Shown here one piece after another: positions 44,029 through 51,699 of a stretch of DNA of 64,000 nt (the stretch's first letter is position 1; every line of letters starts with the position of its first letter). The stretch spans positions 248,001 through 312,000 of the forward strand of contig JADJPQ010000003.1 of assembly GCA_016713175.1 (NCBI GenBank), in the 5' to 3' direction. A program made the translations under genes and the position numbers. The DNA is from Planctomycetota bacterium. GTDB taxonomy: Bacteria > Planctomycetota > UBA1135 > UBA2386. The notes under the pieces were generated by a model. That model was given only the letters and a program-made list of their open reading frames with translations, searched no databases and had not been told where the DNA came from.

Positions 44029-45275
44029 GCCTCGCCCGCTGGTTGCACGACACCCTGGTCGGCCTGATGCGCCTCGAACGGCGGATCGACCCGTTCGTGC
44101 GGCCCGCGTTCGACGCCATCCTGCGCGAGCCGCTGACGGGCATCGTGCAGTGGTGCCTGCGGCGCCGCCTGCCCGCGACCGACCTGGCGCGGGCCGCAGA
44201 ACAGGAACTGCCTGACGAGGCGCGGCTGGTCGACCGCATCGTCGAGGACATGACCGCCCACTCGATGGCCCAGTACCGACCCGGCGCGTTCGAGCGCGCC
44301 GGCAACACCAAGACTCACGGCGTGGTCCGTGCCGAGTTCACCGTGCACGACGGGCTGCCGTCCAACCTGCGCCACGGCGTGCTGGCCCAGCCGCGGTCGT
44401 TCCGGGCCTGGGTGCGATTTGGCGGTCCGGGTCCGGCCAGCCCGCCGGACATCGACGACGTCGGCGTGCTGAGCATCGGCGTCAAATTGATGGGGGTGCC
44501 GGGCAGGAAACTGCTCGACGACGAACAGCACACGCAGGACCTGACGGGGATCAGCACGCCGACATTCACGACGTCGACGCTGGCGGTCAACGCCAACCTG
44601 CAGGCGATGATCCGCGCCGGCACGCCGCTGTTCCACTTCCTGTCGGTGCGGCGACCGCACGTGTTGGAGGGGCTCATGCAGGCGCTTTGGGCGCGCACGC
44701 AGACCAACCCGCTGACGACCCGCTACTGGAGCTGTGTGCCGTACCTGCTCGGTCCGGACCAGGCCATGCAGTACTCCTTCCGCCCGCGCACCGCGCGCCG
44801 CGACCGGGTGCCCAACCTGCCGCTGCGACCGCCGGACGACTACCTGCGCCAGGCGATGGCGCGTACGCTCGCCACGGGCGATGCGGAGTTCGACGTACTC
44901 GTGCAGCTGCAGACGGACGCGCGCCGCATGCCGATCGAGAACGCCGGTATCCGCTGGTCCGAGCGCCGGTCGCCGCCCATCCCGGTGGCCGTGCTGCGGA
45001 TTCCGAGTCAGCATTTCGACAGCCCCGCGCAACTGGCGTTCGCCCACTCCCTGTCGATCCAGCCGTGGCACTGCCTGCCCGAGCACCGGCCGCTGGGCAA
45101 CCAGAACCGCGGCCGGCGGCGCATCTACCTCGAACTGTCCCGGCTGCGGCAGCAGCAGAACCGCACGCCGCACGTCGAGCCGACCGGAGACGAAGTGTTC
45201 GGGGCGCCGTCGACACCGCCCGCCGCCGCCGTGAACAGACCGCCCAGCGCTAGTCCGCCGGCTGCCGCGTCGTGA
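44025..45275 (+). CDS. Catalase-like heme protein
   Basis: 416 residues, ATG overlapping the DyP stop. Shorter than typical catalases (about 480 or more). It keeps the distal His98 (KTHGVVRAEF), an RYWSCVPYLLGPDQAMQYS region, and the C-terminal PWHCLPEHRPLGNQNRGRRRIY segment in which Arg364-x3-Tyr368 matches the catalase heme-ligand pattern R-x3-Y. This is the small catalase-family group that includes SrpA-like and allene-oxide-synthase-like proteins. It may be a catalase, a peroxidase or a hydroperoxide-converting enzyme; the sequence does not decide. It overlaps the convergent membrane gene's end by 26 bases. Confidence 0.8.
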   Translation: MSLARWLHDTLVGLMRLERRIDPFVRPAFDAILREPLTGIVQWCLRRRLPATDLARAAEQELPDEARLVDRIVEDMTAHSMAQYRPGAFERAGNTKTHGVVRAEFTVHDGLPSNLRHGVLAQPRSFRAWVRFGGPGPASPPDIDDVGVLSIGVKLMGVPGRKLLDDEQHTQDLTGISTPTFTTSTLAVNANLQAMIRAGTPLFHFLSVRRPHVLEGLMQALWARTQTNPLTTRYWSCVPYLLGPDQAMQYSFRPRTARRDRVPNLPLRPPDDYLRQAMARTLATGDAEFDVLVQLQTDARRMPIENAGIRWSERRSPPIPVAVLRIPSQHFDSPAQLAFAHSLSIQPWHCLPEHRPLGNQNRGRRRIYLELSRLRQQQNRTPHVEPTGDEVFGAPSTPPAAAVNRPPSASPPAAAS

Positions 45276-45687
45276 ACCGGCGGCCAGAACTCGCGCACAG
45301 GAACCACACGAACAGCAGCACGAACGCGGCATCGATGGCGCCCGGGATCAGCACCAGCGGCTTCATCGCGCCGCTACCGGTGCGCGCCGACAGCACGACG
45401 ACGTCGAACACCTTGGCGAACACCCCCAGCCACACGATGCCGCGGTTGCGAGCCACGTCGGCCGCCACCATCGCATAGCCCACGCCGATCAGCACGACGC
45501 CGAAGCCGAAATCACCCCAGTGTCGGACTGCGCCGGGCGTCGGCGCCTCGTGGAAGCACAGTGCGAACGTCCAATCGGGAGCGAACCAGACCGGCAAACC
45601 GATGACGCCGTTGAAGCCCACGGCGGCCCAGAACATGGCAGACCAGCGCCGACTGTCAGGACCCGCCCGGTATTCTCGTTCGTTCAT
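45250..45687 (-). CDS. Small membrane protein, unknown function
   Basis: 145 residues from ATG 45687, with AGGAAG eight bases before it on the minus strand. Four likely membrane helices (about 17-35, 53-75, 85-103 and 110-133). Conserved-looking residues include GLPVWFAPDWTF and a GDFGFG loop. No family recognised. It is convergent with, and overlaps by 26 bases, the catalase-like gene, so it is not part of that operon. Confidence 0.65.
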   Translation of the reverse strand: MNEREYRAGPDSRRWSAMFWAAVGFNGVIGLPVWFAPDWTFALCFHEAPTPGAVRHWGDFGFGVVLIGVGYAMVAADVARNRGIVWLGVFAKVFDVVVLSARTGSGAMKPLVLIPGAIDAAFVLLFVWFLCASSGRRFTTRQPAD

Positions 45688-45771
45688 GGTCTTCCTGAAC
45701 TTGCTGACCGACCGTATGGAAGCACATCCGGCCGGAAACCACGTCATCGGGGCAACGTGTGGATCCGCCCG

Positions 45772-47151
45772 CTACCCCGGCGGCGCCGCCAGCATCGTGC
45801 CGACCGACACCGCCTTGACCGGCACCTGCACCACCGGCGCATCCATCGGCACGCGACCATCACCACACGCCATCGCCTGCAGCGACGGGCCGCAGATCCG
45901 CGCCTGACATGGCCCCATGCCGGCGCGACAACCCATCTTGATGCCGCGCGCATCGCGGCCATGCAGTTCGGCCGCCTCGCGCACCTTCGCCAACGGCACA
46001 TCCTCGCAACGGCACACGATCGTCGGCGCATCCGCCAGTTCGTACAGCCCCGGCAACGGCGGGAACGCGCGCAGCATCGCGTCCGCCGCCTTGCGCTCGG
46101 ACCGCACCCGCGCCCGCAGCGCCGCCGGCACTTCGCCGCCGCGCAGATCGGCCAGCACCGCCGACGCCGCCAAGCGACCTTCGGCCATCGCGACCTCGCC
46201 GCCACCGATGCCGCAGATCTCGCCGACCGCCAAGACCGAAGGCACCGACGTCCGCTGCACTTCGTCGACCGTGACACACCAGCCGCCGCGAACGTCCGTT
46301 CGCGCAATCGCGCAGCCGAGCAATTGGCCGAGTTCGATCGACGGCACCAGCCCGAAGCCGGCGCAGACGACATCGACGTCGACCGTTCGCGCAGTCTCGC
46401 GCCGCGGTCGCCCGTGCCGATCGACCTTGCCGATCACCGCGCGGCGGACCACACCATCGCCCTCGCAAGCGAACATCGCACTGCTCCATTGCAGCCGGAC
46501 GCCGCGCTGCAGCAACTGCCGCGCATACCAGAACGCTTCGCGCAACCGCGCGCCGTTGCCGAACACGCCAGGCAGCGCCTTCAGTGCCGCCAGCCGCGGC
46601 GCCGCTTCGAGCGCCGCGACCACGCGGACACCCGCCGCAAGCAGGGCGGTCACCGTCGGCAACAGCAACGGCCCGGTGCCCGCCACGAGCGCCCGCTGTC
46701 CCGGTCGGATGCCGAACCCGCGCACCATCACCTGGGCCGCACCGGCCGTGATCACGCCCGGCAGGGTCCAGCCGGGGAACGGAATGCAGCGATCGTACGC
46801 GCCGGGCGCCAGCACGATCCGCTGGCAGCGCAGCAGCCACGAAGCGCCTTCCTGCTCGAACCACAACCGGCCCGGCTGCGCGTTCCAGACCACGGCCTGC
46901 GAACGCACGGTGATGGCGCCGGCACCGAACTGTTGCAGCAGTGCATGGCCGTGATGATGGCTCGGCGGCTCCGCAATCTTGCCACCGGCCGCGCCGGCCG
47001 GCAGTTGGCGGAAGATCTGACCACCGGGCCGTGCACCTTCGTCGAGCACGAGCACCCGCAACCCCGCGCGCGCCAGTTCCACCGCGGCTGCCATCCCGCC
47101 AGGGCCGGCGCCGACGATGCCGACGTCGGCGTCGAGGATCCGTTCGTTCAC
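45772..47151 (-). CDS. FAD-dependent oxidoreductase subunit with C-terminal [2Fe-2S] domain (HcnB/OoxA/HypO-alpha type)
   Basis: 459 residues from GTG 47151, overlapping the previous stop (GTGA). N-terminal FAD-binding fold with GAGPGGM, a second nucleotide-binding GTGPLLLP, and a C-terminal BFD-like [2Fe-2S] site with four Cys (CRCEDV ... GCRAGMGPCQARIC). This is the larger subunit of three-subunit membrane dehydrogenases: hydrogen cyanide synthase HcnABC, D-octopine/nopaline oxidase, and D-hydroxyproline dehydrogenase. The substrate cannot be read here; no opine or hydroxyproline genes are nearby. Confidence 0.9.
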   Translation of the reverse strand: MNERILDADVGIVGAGPGGMAAAVELARAGLRVLVLDEGARPGGQIFRQLPAGAAGGKIAEPPSHHHGHALLQQFGAGAITVRSQAVVWNAQPGRLWFEQEGASWLLRCQRIVLAPGAYDRCIPFPGWTLPGVITAGAAQVMVRGFGIRPGQRALVAGTGPLLLPTVTALLAAGVRVVAALEAAPRLAALKALPGVFGNGARLREAFWYARQLLQRGVRLQWSSAMFACEGDGVVRRAVIGKVDRHGRPRRETARTVDVDVVCAGFGLVPSIELGQLLGCAIARTDVRGGWCVTVDEVQRTSVPSVLAVGEICGIGGGEVAMAEGRLAASAVLADLRGGEVPAALRARVRSERKAADAMLRAFPPLPGLYELADAPTIVCRCEDVPLAKVREAAELHGRDARGIKMGCRAGMGPCQARICGPSLQAMACGDGRVPMDAPVVQVPVKAVSVGTMLAAPPG

Positions 47152-47430
47152 GGCCTGCCTCCCGGCTCGACCACGAGCCCGGCGCGAACCGGCGTCATGC
47201 ACGCCCGCACCAGTGCACCATCGACCAGGACCAGACACTCGTAGCAGATGCCCATGTTGCACAACAACCCGCGCGGCGCGCCATCGCGACTGCTGTGGCG
47301 CAACGTCAGTCGACCCGCCGCCCACAGCGCCATCGCGATCGATTCGCCTTGCCGCGCCCGGCACCGGTTGCCCGGCAAACACGAACGTCACCTCGGCGCC
47401 GCCGCCGATGCCGTCGATGCGACCGTTCAC
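47148..47430 (-). pseudogene. [2Fe-2S] small subunit of the dehydrogenase, with apparent frameshift
   Basis: Reading from the GTG at 47430 (which overlaps the previous stop as GTGA) gives 24 residues, then the frame is lost at a GGG run at 47357-47359 (minus strand). Removing one G gives a full 93-residue protein: a VTFVFAGQPVPARQGESIA start, then the plant-type [2Fe-2S] Cys set in GLLCNMGICYECLVL and ACMTP, as in HcnA. Its stop overlaps the next start by four bases. So the gene is either a recent frameshift mutant or carries a base-calling error in a G run. A shorter protein from a TTG at 47378 would keep the Cys set but lose the first strand. Confidence 0.75.
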
Positions 47431-48605
47431 AGGATCCTCCCCGGCAGGTACGGCGTGTGGTCGACCGCGGTTGCCACACCGGCCATCTGCTGCGCCAGCA
47501 ACAGGCCGGTGATCGGCGCCAGCGAGATGCCGAGACCCTCGTGTCCCGCCGCGATCCACATGCCATCCAGGTGCGGCCACGGTCCGATCAACGGGTGTTT
47601 GTCGAGACTGTACGGCCGCAGACCCACCCAGGTCCGCACGATCGGCGCCGCCGCCAGGCCCGGCGCGTAGCGCTGCGCGCGCAGCAGCGACCGATGCAGC
47701 AATTCCGGATTGAGCGTCCGATCCATGCCACGGAACTGCCGGGTCGAACCGATCAGACAACTGCCATTGCTTTGCGGCTGCAGATTGACCGCGTGGCCGC
47801 CGGGATCTTCGTCGGTCTTCGTCGGATCGACGGTGGCGGCGCCGTGCGCGAAGCGCAAATAGCTGATCTCCAGCAGCTGCGTGCGCACCGGCGTCGTGTG
47901 ATGCGCCGTGATCGCGAGGTTGCCGGCGCGCGGGTAGATCGGCAGGCGCGGCAGCCCGGCCATGGTCCCGAGTTCGGGCGACCAGACGCCGGCGGCGTTG
48001 ACGCAACGCCGCGTCTGGATCACGCCAGCGGCCGTCCTGACGCCGGCAACGCGTCCGCCCTGGATGTCGAAGCCGGTGACGCCGGTGCCCGGCCGGATCA
48101 CCACGTTCGGACTCGCGGCGCGCGCCCCGCGCAGCAACGCGCCACACGCGAACATCGGCAGCACGACGCCATCGCCAGGGTAGTACAGCGCGCCGGGCAG
48201 ATCGGCGGCGAGACCCGGTTCGAGGTCCTGCAGCTGCTTGCCATCGAGCACGTCGCAGCGATCGCCGTTCGCCTCGAACTGCCGCTTCAGGATCGGCATC
48301 AGCTCGAGGTCCTCGGCGGCGTCCGCGAGATAGAGAGCGCCGGTCGGGTTGTGTTCGAAGCCGCCGACCTGTTCGTGCAGTTGCTGCCACAGCCGCACCG
48401 AGGTCGCCGAGAACGCGTAGTCCTGCGGCGTGTCGGGGGTCACCATCAGGTGCCCCATGCAGCTGCCGGACGTGCCGCCGGCGATCGGGCCGCGGTCGAG
48501 CAGCACGATGCGGGTGTCGCGGGGCAGCAGCGTCGCCAGATGGTAGACCACCGAGCAACCGATGATGCCGCCACCGATCACGACGATGTCGGCGGTGTCG
48601 GTCAT
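47427..48605 (-). CDS. FAD-dependent oxidoreductase, DAO family (HcnC/OoxB/HypO-beta type)
   Basis: 392 residues from ATG 48605. An FAD Rossmann motif opens it (DIVVIGGGIIGCSVVYHLA), a GGTSGSCMGH loop follows, and the C-terminal GLRPYSLDKHPLIGPWP and AAGHEGLGISLAPITG segments are typical of D-amino-acid-oxidase-like enzymes. It is the catalytic subunit that removes hydrogen from the substrate amine and passes electrons to the [2Fe-2S] and FAD partners encoded next. The order catalytic, [2Fe-2S], FAD with GTGA overlaps at both joints marks a single translational unit. Confidence 0.92.
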   Translation of the reverse strand: MTDTADIVVIGGGIIGCSVVYHLATLLPRDTRIVLLDRGPIAGGTSGSCMGHLMVTPDTPQDYAFSATSVRLWQQLHEQVGGFEHNPTGALYLADAAEDLELMPILKRQFEANGDRCDVLDGKQLQDLEPGLAADLPGALYYPGDGVVLPMFACGALLRGARAASPNVVIRPGTGVTGFDIQGGRVAGVRTAAGVIQTRRCVNAAGVWSPELGTMAGLPRLPIYPRAGNLAITAHHTTPVRTQLLEISYLRFAHGAATVDPTKTDEDPGGHAVNLQPQSNGSCLIGSTRQFRGMDRTLNPELLHRSLLRAQRYAPGLAAAPIVRTWVGLRPYSLDKHPLIGPWPHLDGMWIAAGHEGLGISLAPITGLLLAQQMAGVATAVDHTPYLPGRIL

Positions 48606-48706
48606 GGAAACGGGGCGGACATGATGCCGTCGGACGGGCGCGGTGCAACGCGGCAAAGGGCGGGGCAGCTCTCGACGCCGCCCCGACGATGCCGCCGCCG
48701 CCATCG

Positions 48707-49627
48707 TCAGCTGCCCGGATCCTCCTCCGTCTCATCCATCACCGGCGCCGCCGCCGCGATCGTCGCGAACGTCACCGGCGTGCTGGCCACCAGATCGCCA
48801 TGCACGTCGACCCACCGTTCTTCGACCCCCACGCACCGACCCTGCGACCACATCGTGGCCAGGAAGAACGACGCCTCACCGCGCCCCGGTTCCGTCCGCA
48901 CCCGCGGCACGATCGCCGGATTGATGAACAACGTCTCCCCGCGCCGCACGTAGCGCACCCGCTCGCCGCCGCGCGGGAACGCCAGCTTCTGATGCATGTG
49001 CCCGGCGATCACCGCCCGCACCCGCAGCCCCAGGTTCTCGATCCGTTGCAGCGCCAGCGCCAGATCGCGATCGCCCCAGTCACCACCCGGCTTGCCGAAG
49101 TCCTTGCCCCAGATGTCGTGCGATTGCGGCGACAGGCCGAGCGGACCGTTGTGCGCCAGGATCACCAGGTCGCGATGTTGCGCGTGCCGCGCCGCGTCGA
49201 CGATGGCCGCGGCCGACTGCTTGTTGGTGTGGATGCCGTAGATCTGATCGTAGAGTTCCGGCGAGCGCAGACTCTGCCCGCCCCACGAGAACGGCCGCGC
49301 GCCGATCACCGACACGCCCGCCGCCGGCACTTCGCGCACCGTGTAGGCGATATGGTCGTCGCCGAGCAGGTCCAGACTCTCGCGCAGCTTCGCGGTCGGC
49401 GTCTTGTGGCCGAAGCTCTGCCAGGCGTCGTGGTTGCCCAGGATCACCGCCTTGGCGACCGGGATGCCGGCGATGATGCGGACCATCTCGACGTCCTCGT
49501 CGCCGAGGTCGCCGACGAACATCGCGAGGTCGGGGCGCGAGCGCTCGAGGTACACGGAATCGGCGGCACGCCACCAGCGGTGCACGTCGCCGACCACGGT
49601 CAGCGTGGCCGGAACAGGAGGGGTCAT
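48707..49627 (-). CDS. Calcineurin-like metallophosphoesterase
   Basis: 306 residues from ATG 49627. The metal-binding motifs are complete: VVGDVH (DxH), FVGDLGDED (GDxxD), LGNHDAW (GNHD/E), LAHNGP, and AGHMH. It is close in form to a cyanobacterial-type family of cytoplasmic metallophosphoesterases that includes TIGR04168. The substrate (nucleotide, protein or phospholipid) is open. The last part (VTFATIAAAAP) looks like an added C-terminal strand. It stands alone: about 100 bases separate it from the dehydrogenase operon and 58 from the sigma-54 activator. Confidence 0.9.
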   Translation of the reverse strand: MTPPVPATLTVVGDVHRWWRAADSVYLERSRPDLAMFVGDLGDEDVEMVRIIAGIPVAKAVILGNHDAWQSFGHKTPTAKLRESLDLLGDDHIAYTVREVPAAGVSVIGARPFSWGGQSLRSPELYDQIYGIHTNKQSAAAIVDAARHAQHRDLVILAHNGPLGLSPQSHDIWGKDFGKPGGDWGDRDLALALQRIENLGLRVRAVIAGHMHQKLAFPRGGERVRYVRRGETLFINPAIVPRVRTEPGRGEASFFLATMWSQGRCVGVEERWVDVHGDLVASTPVTFATIAAAAPVMDETEEDPGS

Positions 49628-49685
49628 CAGCGCTCGGATCCTAGCGCAAACCTCGGCCCGGCAACGACGCCGCGGCGAAAAGAGT

Positions 49686-51545
49686 TCAGGCCTCGATCAA
49701 CCCGTGCCGCACCAGTTTCTCGCGGTAGGTCGTGCGCGGGACCCCGAACATCTCGGCCGCGCGCGTCAGGTTGCCATTGGCGGCGGCCAGCGTCTCCTGC
49801 AGCGCCCGCTTCTCCTGCTCTTCGAGCCGCTGCTTCCAGTTGGCCGCGTCGCCGTTGCCACCGACCGCGGCAACCGCGACCTCCTCGGGCCGCGAACGGA
49901 TCGGCGCCGGGATCCGGTCGAGGTCCAGATGCGACGACAGGATCGTGCCGCCGGCTGCGCGCAGCGCGGCACCCTTCAGCACGTGCCGCAGTTCGCGGAT
50001 GTTGCCGCGCCACGCACTGCTGCGCAGCCGCGCCAGCGCGTCGGTCGCGATCGCCGGCCGCTCGGCGAAGCCGAGTTCCTCGGCGGCCTCGGCCAGGAAG
50101 CGACCGCACAGCAGCTCGAGGTCCTCCATCCGGTCGCGCAGCGGCGGCAGATGGATCTCCAGTTCGCGCAGCCGGTAGTACAGGTCCTCGCGGAAACGAC
50201 CCTCGGACACCATCCGTTCGAGATCCTGATGCGTCGCCGCCAGGATCCGGACGTCGACCTTGACCTGCCGCCGACTGCCGATCGGCGTCACCACGCGATC
50301 CTGCAGCACGCGCAGGATCTTGGCCTGCAGCTCGACCGCCATGTCGCCGATCTCGTCGAGGAAGATCGTGCCGCCGTGCGCTTCCTCGAAGTGGCCGCGG
50401 CGCGCCTGCGCGGCGCCGGTGAACGAGCCCTTCTCGTGGCCGAACAGCATGCTCTCCATCAACTGATCGGGGATCGCCGCGCAGTTGACCGGCACGAACG
50501 GTCCTTTGGCGCGCCGCGACAGATCGTGCAGCGCCCGCGCGATCACTTCCTTGCCGGAACCGGTCTCGCCGCGCAGCAGCACCGTGTAGTCGGCTGGCGC
50601 GTACAGCTTGACGCGCTGCACCATCTCGGCGCAGGCGGGGCTGCGCGTCTCCAGTGCGAAGTGCCCGGCGCCGGCGGCCGGACGGCTGTCGTGTTCCAGC
50701 AGGCTCTTCACCAGCACGCGGTTGCCGAGTGCGGAGGCGAGGATCCGGCTGACGAACGCGACGCGCTGCAGGTCTTCCGCCGTCAACACCGCGCCATCGC
50801 GCGTGCAGTCGGCATACATCACGCCGAGCACCTTGCCGAGCGCCTGGATCGGCAACGCCACCGCCGCCGAGATGCCTTCGCTGCGCACGCTCTGGAAGTG
50901 CCGCGCGACCGGATCGGCGGCCGCCGTGGGCACGTGCACCACGCGCCCGCTCTCGCGCACCTGGTTGACCAGCGAACGGCTGACCCGGAACGGCCGTTTG
51001 TCCTCGGGCCGACTGAGCCAATAGACGTCGTCGTCGCCGTCGCTGTCGAGCACGACATGGATGCGGTCGGCGCCAGTCGCGCGCAGCACGGCTGCCATCG
51101 CTGCGGTCACCATCCGATCGGCGGTCTTCAGGCCTTCGAGATGGTCGGCCATCTCCATGAACGTCTGGTACCAACCGCCGACCTGCGTGCCGGGCGCCAG
51201 CGTCGACGGATCGAGTTCCTGCGCCTGCCCTTCGCCGACTTCGGCCTTGTAGCGCAGCTTGACCAGCGCCGGCCCCAGGTTGAGCACATCGCCATCCAGG
51301 AAGTTCTCGAACCGCGCCCCCACGTTGCCGGTCGCGCAGCGGATCGGGAACGGCAGGCCTGGCTCGGCCCGGACCCGCAGCCGCCCATGACCGTCGACGG
51401 CCACCTCCAGGACCCGCCCGTGGACCTGGGGCAGGTCGATCGCGACTTCGCAACCGGAGCGGCCGCTGCCGATCCAGAACGACTCCGTGCCGATCTCCAA
51501 TTCGCGAAAACCGGAGCGGTCGGTCACTTCGAGCAGAACAGGCAT
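49686..51545 (-). CDS. Sigma-54-dependent activator with FHA and GAF domains
   Basis: 619 residues from ATG 51545. The N-terminal 100 residues have FHA character (IGSGRSGCEVAIDLP, a GRVLEV strand, DGDVLNLGP), which binds phosphothreonine. A GAF domain follows (about 130-275), then an AAA+ core: GETGSGKE Walker A at 326-333, GSFTGA at 373-378 (the sigma-54 contact loop, usually GAFTGA), and a GGTIFLDEIGD Walker B. The C-terminus is a Fis-type HTH (NLTRAAEMFGVPRTTYREKL). The activator and the divergent kinase at 51700 share a 154-base gap, so kinase-dependent phosphothreonine could be the signal its FHA domain reads. This is an inference. Confidence 0.92.
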   Translation of the reverse strand: MPVLLEVTDRSGFRELEIGTESFWIGSGRSGCEVAIDLPQVHGRVLEVAVDGHGRLRVRAEPGLPFPIRCATGNVGARFENFLDGDVLNLGPALVKLRYKAEVGEGQAQELDPSTLAPGTQVGGWYQTFMEMADHLEGLKTADRMVTAAMAAVLRATGADRIHVVLDSDGDDDVYWLSRPEDKRPFRVSRSLVNQVRESGRVVHVPTAAADPVARHFQSVRSEGISAAVALPIQALGKVLGVMYADCTRDGAVLTAEDLQRVAFVSRILASALGNRVLVKSLLEHDSRPAAGAGHFALETRSPACAEMVQRVKLYAPADYTVLLRGETGSGKEVIARALHDLSRRAKGPFVPVNCAAIPDQLMESMLFGHEKGSFTGAAQARRGHFEEAHGGTIFLDEIGDMAVELQAKILRVLQDRVVTPIGSRRQVKVDVRILAATHQDLERMVSEGRFREDLYYRLRELEIHLPPLRDRMEDLELLCGRFLAEAAEELGFAERPAIATDALARLRSSAWRGNIRELRHVLKGAALRAAGGTILSSHLDLDRIPAPIRSRPEEVAVAAVGGNGDAANWKQRLEEQEKRALQETLAAANGNLTRAAEMFGVPRTTYREKLVRHGLIEA

Positions 51546-51699
51546 GGTGTCGGATTCTCGTCGGTTGCAGGGAAGTTGGGGAGCCCCTGTCGGAAAACCG
51601 TCAGTCCACCCGGCCAGCGGGCCGCGTAGGGGTGTTAGACTTCGTTCTCCCGACCACTGCACGGAACGCGCCACACCACCCGGCACGTCCGACTTCGTC

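Noticed and set aside
51546..51699. A sigma-54 promoter in the gap beside the activator gene
   Set aside because: CGGCACG near 51681 is similar to the -24 element, but the -12 TTGC is missing at the right distance.
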